Assembly (NCBI RefSeq): GCF_019669905.1
Contig: NZ_AP019777.1
Coordinates: 1,488,001-1,552,000, forward strand
Length of the DNA stretch: 64,000 bases
Reading direction: 5' to 3'
Source of the DNA: Methylomonas koyamae
GTDB lineage: Bacteria; Pseudomonadota; Gammaproteobacteria; Methylococcales; Methylomonadaceae
Each line of letters begins with the position of its first letter. Position 1 is the stretch's first letter. A program made the position numbers and the translations under genes. The notes under the pieces are model-generated. The model searched no databases. It was given only the letters and a program-made list of their open reading frames with translations, and had not been told where the DNA came from. This document shows, in pieces, positions 56,699 through 64,000 of the stretch.

Positions 56699-56729
56699 GC
56701 TTCCAGGGTGCCTAACCCACCCTGGAAGC
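56699..56729 (-). terminator. Intrinsic terminator of the porin gene
   Basis: GCTTCCAGGGTG and CACCCTGGAAGC form a perfect 12-bp stem with a 7-base loop, followed on the minus strand by a T-rich stretch (TTTGATTTTT). It lies about 24 bases after the porin stop and insulates glnA. Confidence 0.88.
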
Positions 56730-56752
56730 GCGTTAAAACCCGCCTGTCCGGC

Positions 56753-58096
56753 TTAGAAAGTCACGACCACGTCTGCGGTAAACAGGAACTGGCTTTGGCG
56801 GGTGCCGTTGTCGAACGCTCTGGCGCCATCAGTGATGTCGTAGCGAACGTTCGGACGCAAGTTCAACCACTTGGCAGGTTTATAGCTGACGCCGGCGGTA
56901 ATGCCGTAGTAGCTGGAGGTCAGGTCGTTGTCGGCCGTGTAGGCGCTCCATGCTGCGGTATCGCAGGCATAGTTGCCGTTGATGGTGCCTTGTTCCGCGG
57001 TTTGCGCGGCAAAGCAGCGGCCGGGGCCGCCGACTCTCAGGCCGTTGTGGTCTCTGAACCACTCGGCACGCAGGCCGGCCGAGAATTTATCCGTCACATC
57101 GTAAATCAGGTATTGGTTCAGGCCGTACCACTCGCCGGTTACTCCCGCGGTCGGCGCGTTTTCGGCGAAACCGTGGTCGTGTTGCATGATGAAATGCAAT
57201 TTATCGGTAAAGTTGTGTTTGCCGACCACGCTGTACATGGCCCAGGACGAATTATTGCCTTCCGCAGTCTTGCCGGCGGTGGACGTCACTGCCAAAGAGG
57301 TTCCGGCATCGTCGCTGGTCCAGGTCACGCCACCCAGGAACGACCAGTTGCCGAGTTGGCGGTCCCAGTTACCGTCCCAGCCGCCGCTATTGCTGCCGGT
57401 GACTGCGCCGGCCGAGACGCTCCAATTCGGGTTGAAGGCGTAGCTTGCCAATACCCCGGTGTGGGTGAACGGCTCGCCGTATTGCATGGTGTACGGTTTG
57501 GTAATGAAGAAGTTGTCCGGTGCGGTGACGACTTCGTAGCCGATGATGGTGTAGAAGTGGCCGATTTTGACGTCGATGCCGTTACCGATAGGCAGGTTGA
57601 GTTCGGCGTAAGCCTGCGGCAGAGCCAAGCCGTAGAAGCGTTCGCCATGCCCGCTCAGATTCAGGTCCCAACTGCCTCTGTCGATATCCGCCCACGACGT
57701 GCCGTAGGCTTGGGTGAAAATTGCATCGGTACCGTACATGATGTCGAAACGTCCGCCGATATCGAAGGCGTCGCCGCTGACGTTGACGGCTTTTTGCAGA
57801 TAAAGGTAAAGCTGATTCAGTTGCAATTCGCCGGTACGGTCGTTGAAGGTGACGGGGCCGTTGAAGCCGTCGCCGTTACTGTTCATGTTTGCAGAAACGC
57901 TGGAATTCAACCATCCGCCCAACTTCAGATTGTGGTCCTGCATGAATTTGGTTTCGTTGGGGTCGATGCCAGCCGCGCCCAACAAGCCTGAAGCCTGGCT
58001 CCAGGTCTCGGCGACGGCGCTGCCGCAGCACAGCGCGATGACCGCCGCCAACGAGCCGCGAGTGCCAAGCGTGAGTGATGGAAAGACTTTTTTCAT
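56753..58096 (-). CDS. Outer membrane porin (BBP2/OmpL-like), probably nitrogen-regulated
   Basis: 447 residues. The signal peptide (LAAVIALCCGSAVAE) precedes a beta-barrel with many alternating strands, ending in Phe (FTADVVVTF). The early KLGGWLNSSVSANMNS and RFDIMYGTDAIFTQAYGTSW segments are typical of the putative beta-barrel porin-2 family (PF07642). Substrate unknown. A sigma-54-like promoter about 40 bases upstream and NtrC-type sites shared with glnK suggest induction on nitrogen limitation, so uptake of a nitrogen compound is a reasonable guess. AAGAGG precedes the ATG. Confidence 0.85.
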   Translation of the reverse strand: MKKVFPSLTLGTRGSLAAVIALCCGSAVAETWSQASGLLGAAGIDPNETKFMQDHNLKLGGWLNSSVSANMNSNGDGFNGPVTFNDRTGELQLNQLYLYLQKAVNVSGDAFDIGGRFDIMYGTDAIFTQAYGTSWADIDRGSWDLNLSGHGERFYGLALPQAYAELNLPIGNGIDVKIGHFYTIIGYEVVTAPDNFFITKPYTMQYGEPFTHTGVLASYAFNPNWSVSAGAVTGSNSGGWDGNWDRQLGNWSFLGGVTWTSDDAGTSLAVTSTAGKTAEGNNSSWAMYSVVGKHNFTDKLHFIMQHDHGFAENAPTAGVTGEWYGLNQYLIYDVTDKFSAGLRAEWFRDHNGLRVGGPGRCFAAQTAEQGTINGNYACDTAAWSAYTADNDLTSSYYGITAGVSYKPAKWLNLRPNVRYDITDGARAFDNGTRQSQFLFTADVVVTF

Positions 58097-58134
58097 AGGT
58101 TTACCTCTTGGTGTGTGACTACTGCATAAAAGTT

Positions 58135-58150
58135 AGCATTTTTGGGGCCA
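58135..58150 (-). promoter_or_regulatory. Sigma-54-like promoter of the porin gene
   Basis: On the minus strand TGGCCCCAAAAATGCT has GG-N10-GC spacing; one mismatch in the -24 box. Predicted start near 58124, about 28 bases before the ATG. Confidence 0.6.
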
Positions 58151-58429
58151 ATTTTATTTTTGGCACAAATCAATAAGATACGTGCGGCATATCCGATTTT
58201 TTTGATCCTAAACGGTGCGATTTTGCCTTGTCGATCCATTTTGGTGCAGTTCCCGTTCGTGCAGGCAAATCAATCAGATGAGACCACTTAGCAACGATGT
58301 TTGACTTGGAGTATCAAGATCTGATTCGCAGTGGTGCGCCGCCTCAGCGAATGCACCATTGAGGTGCGAATCTATCTCGTTTCCGAAGCGTAATCCTTAC
58401 AACCGCTTATAAATCATGGGTATAAATAG
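58151..58429. promoter_or_regulatory. Shared NtrC control region between porin and glnK
   Basis: Gene-free. Two NtrC-like sites stand out: CGATCCA-TTT-TGGTGCA (58232-58248, right arm perfect) and TGCACCA-TTG-AGGTGCG (58352-58368, left arm perfect). Extra GGTGCG half-sites lie at 58214 and 58332. The sites are at enhancer distance from both flanking sigma-54 promoters. Confidence 0.65.
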
Positions 58430-58831
<402 letters not shown>

Positions 58832-58853
58832 CATCAAGATGGGGAAACAAACA

Positions 58854-60257
58854 ATGAGATATTTATCAAGCATGGCGCTACTGGCGCTGTTCGGGCTTTC
58901 TGGTGCAGCGTGGGCTCAAGAAGTGGCGGCGCCCGCGGTACAGGCCACCGTCAATAAAGGCGATACCGCCTGGATGATAGTGGCGACCGTATTGGTTGCG
59001 TTAATGGTGATACCGGGACTGGCCTTGTTCTACGGCGGTATGGTGCGGGCGAAAAACATGCTGTCGATCTTGATGCAAGTATTCGTGATTTTCTCGTTGA
59101 CGGCGATACTGTGGGCGACCTACGGCTACAGCGTCGCCTTCACCGAGGGCAACGCTTTCTTCGGCGGCTTCAGTAAGGCTTTTCTCAGCGGCATTACGCC
59201 GGATTCGATGGCGGGAACTTTCAGCAAAGGCATTTACGTTCCCGAATACATCTATATCGCCTTTCAGCTGACTTTCTCGGCAATCACTCCGGCACTGATC
59301 ATCGGTGCGTTTGCCGAGCGGGTTAAGTTCTCCGCGGTATTGCTGTTCACCGTGTTGTGGTTCAGTTTCTGCTATCTGCCGATGGCGCACATGGTCTGGT
59401 TCTGGGCCGGTCCGGATGCTTACACCGATGCCGCCGCCGCCGAAACCGCCGGTGCCACCGCCGGCTTCCTGTTCCAAAAAGGCGCGTTGGATTTTGCCGG
59501 CGGCACCGTGGTGCACATTAACGCCGGTATCGCCGGCCTGGTCGGTTGCTTGATGATCGGTAAACGCATCGGCTACGGCAAAGAATTCATCGCACCGCAC
59601 AGCGTTACGATGAACATGATCGGCGCTTCTTTGCTGTGGATCGGCTGGTTCGGTTTCAATGCCGGTTCCAACTTGGAAGCCAACGGCCTGGCGGCGATGG
59701 TATTTTTGAACACCTTGTTGGCCGCCGCCGCCGCGACGCTGGCCTGGATGGCTGCGGAATGGCTGGTGCGCGGTAAACCGAGCATGCTGGGCGCGACTTC
59801 CGGTGCGATCGCCGGTCTGGTGGCGATTACCCCCGCCTGCGGTTGGGCCGGGCCGATGGGTTCGATTGCGTTGGGCCTGGTGGTCGGCGCCGTATGCTTC
59901 TGGTCGGTTACCTATCTGAAACATGCGTTGAACTACGACGATTCTTTGGACGCGTTCGGCGTTCACGGTATCGGCGGCATTATCGGTGCGCTGGGTACTG
60001 CCGTCGTGGCTAGCCCGGCCCTGGGCGGTGCCGGCGTGTGGGATTACGTCACCAACGCTACCGCTCCGGACTACAGCATACTGACCCAACTCGGTAGCCA
60101 AGCCTGGGGTGTCGGTGTGGCCATCGTTTGGTCCGGCGTCGTATCGTTCATTGCTTTCAAAATTGCCGACGTGGCACTGGGTCTGCGCGTCAGCGAAGCG
60201 ACCGAACGCGAAGGTCTGGACGTCACCGAACACGGCGAGACCGCTTACCACGTGTAA
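58854..60257 (+). CDS. amtB: Ammonium transporter AmtB (first copy)
   Basis: 467 residues from ATG 58854, which follows GGGGAA and gives a signal peptide (LLALFGLSGAAWA). Eleven membrane helices follow. The pore His pair is visible in GGTVVHINAGIAGL and DAFGVHGIGGIIG; the phenylalanine gate lies in FQLTFSAITPALI. It conducts ammonium into the cell and is blocked by GlnK. The C-terminal tail (EATEREGLDVTEHGETAYHV) is the GlnK-binding segment. Confidence 0.95.
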   Translation: MRYLSSMALLALFGLSGAAWAQEVAAPAVQATVNKGDTAWMIVATVLVALMVIPGLALFYGGMVRAKNMLSILMQVFVIFSLTAILWATYGYSVAFTEGNAFFGGFSKAFLSGITPDSMAGTFSKGIYVPEYIYIAFQLTFSAITPALIIGAFAERVKFSAVLLFTVLWFSFCYLPMAHMVWFWAGPDAYTDAAAAETAGATAGFLFQKGALDFAGGTVVHINAGIAGLVGCLMIGKRIGYGKEFIAPHSVTMNMIGASLLWIGWFGFNAGSNLEANGLAAMVFLNTLLAAAAATLAWMAAEWLVRGKPSMLGATSGAIAGLVAITPACGWAGPMGSIALGLVVGAVCFWSVTYLKHALNYDDSLDAFGVHGIGGIIGALGTAVVASPALGGAGVWDYVTNATAPDYSILTQLGSQAWGVGVAIVWSGVVSFIAFKIADVALGLRVSEATEREGLDVTEHGETAYHV

Positions 60258-60264
60258 CGCATAG

Positions 60265-60777
<513 letters not shown>

Positions 60778-60816
60778 TCGACCGATAACACAATAAGATC
60801 GGGCGTAAGATCGGCA

Positions 60817-60861
60817 AAAATCGCCCTGGTCTGCGGGTAAAACGCAGACCAGGGCGATTTT
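60817..60861 (+). terminator. 19-bp perfect hairpin between glnK and amtB (second pair)
   Basis: The arms 60817-60835 (AAAATCGCCCTGGTCTGCG) and 60843-60861 are perfect complements with a 7-base loop, ending in TTTTGTTGTTT. It should strongly attenuate transcription from glnK into amtB, and because the stem starts AAAA it can work on both strands. Confidence 0.85.
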
Positions 60862-60909
60862 GTTGTTTATAGCCCGTCAAAAAACAACACAACCATTTCG
60901 TGATAGACC

Positions 60910-62202
60910 ATGACAACAATTATAAGAGCGTTGACGCTCATCGCCTTCACCTGGGCCATACCCGTTTCGGCTTCCGCCGATGAGTTAAACCAAGCCAATA
61001 CCGCTTGGGTGCTAACTTCGACCGCATTGGTATTATTCATGACCATTCCCGGCCTGTCGCTGTTTTACGGCGGTCTGGTCAGGAGTAAAAACGTGCTGTC
61101 GGTATTGATGCAATGTTTTTCGATCACCTGTTTGGTATCCCTGCTTTGGCTGGCCGGCGTCTACAGCTTTGTCTTCGCCGACGGCAGCGACTGGCAACCG
61201 TGGTTGGGCGGCGCGTCCAAGCTATTTCTGCCGGACATGGGGATCGGCAACTTGACCGGCGACATTCCGGAAACCGTGTTTTTCATGTTCCAGATGACGT
61301 TCGCGATTATCACGCCGGCCTTGATCGTCGGCGCCTTTGCCGAGCGGATGAAATTTTCGGCCATGCTCTGGTTTAGCGGATTGTGGCTGGTATTCGTTTA
61401 CATGCCGATCTGCCACTGGATCTGGGGTAACGGCTGGTTGGCGGCGCTGGGTGCCAAGGATTTTGCCGGCGGTATCGTGATCCACGTCAACGCCGGCGTT
61501 GCCTCGTTGGTGGCCGCGTTGGTGCTGGGCCGGCGCAAAGGCTTCCCGAGCGTGGCGATGCCGCCGCACAACATGACGATGGTCGTGACCGGCGCCGGCA
61601 TGCTCTGGTTCGGCTGGTTCGGCTTCAACGGCGGCAGCGCCCTGAAAGCGGACGGCTCGGCCGGTATGGCCATCGCGGTAACCCATATCGCCGCTGCGGC
61701 CGGCTCGTTGACCTGGATGGCCATCGAATGGCTGCGTTTCGGCAAGCCCAGCGTGCTGGGTATCGTCACCGGCATGGTGGCCGGATTGGGCACCATCACG
61801 CCGGCCTCCGGTTTCGTCGGCCCGATCGGCGGATTGGCGATCGGTGTGGTGGCTGGCGGGGTTTGCTTTTATGCCACCCAATTCGTCAAACGCCGTCTGA
61901 AAATCGACGATTCGTTGGACGTGTTTCCGGTCCACGGCGTCGGCGGCTGCGTCGGTTCTATTTTGACCGGGGTATTCGCGGCCGAGAGTTTCGGCGGTCT
62001 GGGTTTGAACGGCGTCAGCATCGGCCACCAGGTGGCGGTCCAAGCCCTGGCGGTATTGGTAACCGCGGCCTGGAGCGCCGTTTTCAGTTACGGCCTGTTG
62101 AAAACGCTGGATCTGCTGATCGGCTTGCGCGTTACGGAAGACGAGGAACAGCAAGGCCTGGATATCGTGCTGCACGAGGAGACCGGCTACCACAATCTGT
62201 AA
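60910..62202 (+). CDS. amtB: Ammonium transporter AmtB (second copy)
   Basis: 430 residues. A signal peptide (LIAFTWAIPVSASA) and eleven membrane helices. The pore His are in GGIVIHVNAGVASL and DVFPVHGVGGCVG; the Phe gate region is FFMFQMTFAIITPALI; the tail is GLRVTEDEEQQGLDIVLHEET. Shorter and divergent from the first copy, so the two pairs probably arose by an old duplication or separate acquisition. It lies 133 bases after glnK, with a strong hairpin between them. Confidence 0.95.
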   Translation: MTTIIRALTLIAFTWAIPVSASADELNQANTAWVLTSTALVLFMTIPGLSLFYGGLVRSKNVLSVLMQCFSITCLVSLLWLAGVYSFVFADGSDWQPWLGGASKLFLPDMGIGNLTGDIPETVFFMFQMTFAIITPALIVGAFAERMKFSAMLWFSGLWLVFVYMPICHWIWGNGWLAALGAKDFAGGIVIHVNAGVASLVAALVLGRRKGFPSVAMPPHNMTMVVTGAGMLWFGWFGFNGGSALKADGSAGMAIAVTHIAAAAGSLTWMAIEWLRFGKPSVLGIVTGMVAGLGTITPASGFVGPIGGLAIGVVAGGVCFYATQFVKRRLKIDDSLDVFPVHGVGGCVGSILTGVFAAESFGGLGLNGVSIGHQVAVQALAVLVTAAWSAVFSYGLLKTLDLLIGLRVTEDEEQQGLDIVLHEETGYHNL

Positions 62203-62292
62203 ACTGCGGCATTGCGGGTTAAAATAGCCGGCTGATTCAAACCAGCGGGGTGTGCAAACATCCCGCTACCGACATTTTAAGCCGAGACCACC

Positions 62293-63057
62293 ATGCCAAT
62301 CACACTCCAAGCCTTGGAACCCATCATTCGCGCCGCCGGCAGCGTGGCGATGAATTATTTCAACGATCTGCCCAATCTGGCCGTCAATAAAAAAAGCGCG
62401 CGCGATCTAGTCACCGACGCCGACGTTGCCGTCGAAAACTATCTGAAACAAGCGTTGACCGAACGATGCCCGGAATACGGTTTTTGGGGCGAGGAGAGCG
62501 GCCAGACCGCCAACCAAAGCAGCCGTTGGATCGTCGACCCGATCGACGGTACCCATTCTTTTTCCAAAGGCCAATATTATTGGGGCATCAGCGTGGCGCT
62601 GGAAATCGACGGCGAACTGGTCATGGGCGTGGTCTACGGCCCGGCCTTGGACGATTACTATTGCGCCGAGAAAGGCAAGGGCGCCTGGAAAAACGGCCAA
62701 TCGATCCGCGTCTCCGACGAAACCGACCTCGGTGCCAGCATGGTCTCGACCGGCTTTGCCTGTTTGCGCCAATATTTAACCGACAACAACCTGGCCCGTT
62801 TCGCCCGCATCGCTCAAGCCACCACCGGCCAACGCCGCTTGGGCTCGGCGGCATTGGACTTGTGCACCGTCGCCGACGGCCAAGTCGATGCATTTTGGGA
62901 GCAGGAACTGAATTTGTACGACGTTGCCGGCGGCGCTTTGGTGGTGATGGAAGCCGGCGGCACGCTGACCGATTTCGCCGGCAATCCCGGCGTCTTCCCC
63001 AAACAAATCCTGGCCACCAACGGCAAATTGCTGGATCAGATCTTGCCGTTGATGTGA
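62293..63057 (+). CDS. Inositol monophosphatase-family phosphatase (histidinol-phosphatase/SuhB-like)
   Basis: 254 residues. Metal-binding motifs are in order: GEESG (about 75-79), WIVDPIDGTHSF (87-98) and ELNLYDVAGGALVVMEAGG near residue 215. The family removes phosphate from inositol-1-phosphate, histidinol phosphate or similar. The wording of the second motif (THSFSKGQYYWGISVAL) resembles the HisN-like subgroup, but substrate cannot be fixed from the sequence. Separate from the nitrogen genes upstream by about 90 bases. Confidence 0.88.
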   Translation: MPITLQALEPIIRAAGSVAMNYFNDLPNLAVNKKSARDLVTDADVAVENYLKQALTERCPEYGFWGEESGQTANQSSRWIVDPIDGTHSFSKGQYYWGISVALEIDGELVMGVVYGPALDDYYCAEKGKGAWKNGQSIRVSDETDLGASMVSTGFACLRQYLTDNNLARFARIAQATTGQRRLGSAALDLCTVADGQVDAFWEQELNLYDVAGGALVVMEAGGTLTDFAGNPGVFPKQILATNGKLLDQILPLM

Positions 63058-63116
63058 GCCGGCGCGGTGGCGGCGCGCCGACCGTTGCGTCGGTTTATCG
63101 GCGATAACCGGTCCGA

Positions 63117-63665
63117 TCAAGTTTCGTCCCGGTCCGAACCGCTTTCGGTTTGCGCCAGAAATCGCTCGCAAGCCATCAGCATTTCTTGCTGAGCAGTCTC
63201 TAAGCCGAAATCCCGGTAGCGTTGCTGCTCCGGCCACTCGGCCAGTGCGGCACTGAGAAAAGCGTGCGGCGACCAGGGTTGTTGTTTCAGAATCGCCAGA
63301 TCGCTGCGTAACAGGCGGTCGTCGCCGGCAGTGAGGCCTTCCGGGAAGAAGAAGGCCAACACGGCATCGTCGTCGTTCAACCAAGCTTGCAACGCCAGCC
63401 ATGATTGTCGATCCTGGCGCTCCAGCGGTATCCCGCGCTCGTCGAACAAACCCAGGCTGCGCGGTAACGGCTCGCCGGGGATCAAACCGCGGCGGCGGAC
63501 CAAGTCCGGGTTCTCGGCTTGTTCGGTAAACCAGTCGTGGGCGGCGTAACGGTGGCTGAACAATTCAAACGCCGAAATAAAAGTGATTTCGATATCTTCA
63601 GGAACGTCCGTAACTTTCAATTTTTCATCGCAACGCTGTAATAGGATTCTCAAATGCGAAGGCAT
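63117..63665 (-). CDS. Hypothetical protein of about 182 residues
   Basis: The frame is open further upstream to 63974, but the first 103 residues are Arg/Ser/His-rich and unlike a protein start, so the ATG at 63665 (MPSHLRILLQRCDEK) is preferred. The rest is acidic and helical (FGLETAQQEMLMACERFLAQ) with no family signature. Expected soluble. It converges on the inositol-monophosphatase gene. Confidence 0.6.
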   Translation of the reverse strand: MPSHLRILLQRCDEKLKVTDVPEDIEITFISAFELFSHRYAAHDWFTEQAENPDLVRRRGLIPGEPLPRSLGLFDERGIPLERQDRQSWLALQAWLNDDDAVLAFFFPEGLTAGDDRLLRSDLAILKQQPWSPHAFLSAALAEWPEQQRYRDFGLETAQQEMLMACERFLAQTESGSDRDET

Positions 63666-64000
63666 TACGGAATGTGTTATTAGTTGCTCAGGCAAGCGCG
63701 AGAAAAAGGTTGGCTGCGAACCACCAGCTATCCGCGACCGTAGCATCGATCTGAAATGTGAATGTCGCGAATGTGAGTGTTCGAGGCGCCGTAACCACCT
63801 AATTAGAATCCACGCTGCTGTCGATTCGGATCGGAATTGAGAGAATAACTCTGATCTTTCCGCCTTAAGTTTTGGCAATGGTGAGCATTCACTGACTAAT
63901 AGCACTTGATATAGGCCCAACGATAACCGGCTCCGAATCGGTAAGTTATCAGTCGGGTTTATGGTGGATTGCACCGATGGCTGAGTAAACTCGGTTTCCC
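63666..64000. other. Window end, no supported gene
   Basis: About 335 bases with only the doubtful upstream extension of the preceding frame. No promoter motif or repeat was recognised; it probably holds the start region of the hypothetical gene. Confidence 0.4.

Noticed and set aside
56672..57991. 439-codon open frame antisense to the porin gene
   Set aside because: It mirrors the porin reading frame, lacks a ribosome binding site and any family signature, and spans the porin terminator; GC-rich codon use opens the opposite strand.

Overview
This 64-kb window comes from the chromosome of a diazotrophic gammaproteobacterium, probably a methanotroph of the Methylococcaceae (Methylomonas-like). 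The support is a NifL-NifA pair next to a complete Rnf electron-transport operon, gammaproteobacterial gene pairings (mltD/yafS/rnhA, ntrBC, purM with a DUF2066 gene), a folate C1 enzyme (fchA) and a PEP-CTERM/exosortase-type sugar transferase. No methane or methanol oxidation gene and no nitrogenase structural gene lies here, so the methanotroph label is inference. No tRNA, rRNA or CRISPR array was recognised.

Layout. 1-6.1 kb is an insertion-sequence graveyard: two decayed IS3-family transposase fragments, a TPR protein, then an IS200-like element whose transposase gene is split by an IS3-family element (3-bp target duplication) and whose 3' flank holds an intact IS5-family element (TTAA duplication). 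6.5-8.5 kb holds a nitroreductase-like/ThiF-like pair, followed by a 99-bp MITE with TTAA duplication. 9.2-15.2 kb holds an EPS sugar transferase, a serine protease, lpxH, a cyclophilin, cysS and fchA. 15.2-24.9 kb is the nitrogen-fixation electron-supply block: nifLA divergent from rnfABCDGEH, then bfd and bfr. The shared nifL/rnfA intergenic region carries a sigma-54 promoter in each direction and two NifA-type TGT-N10-ACA sites. A second enhancer-binding protein and an HDOD protein follow.

27.7-51.3 kb is mainly housekeeping: an outer membrane protein, mltD, a yafS-like methyltransferase, rnhA, a TonB receptor with a Fur-like site, a garR/hyi-type pair, trkA, secA, glgP, trmL, yjdM, purM and a degenerate dynamin-like GTPase with a small membrane partner. 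Between a small gene and yjdM, an orphan consensus sigma-54 promoter is followed about 55 bp later by a strong intrinsic terminator, predicting a nitrogen-responsive RNA of about 75 nt.

51.5-62.2 kb is the nitrogen-control block: ntrC, ntrB (with its own sigma-54 promoter and an NtrC palindrome), xthA, glnA, a porin, and two tandem glnK-amtB pairs. The porin and the first glnK diverge from one intergenic region that has a sigma-54-like promoter in each direction and NtrC-like sites between them. An inositol-monophosphatase-family enzyme and an unrecognised gene close the window. Overall, at least five predicted sigma-54 promoters link NtrC, NifA, the PII proteins, Rnf, a porin and a candidate small RNA into one nitrogen regulon.
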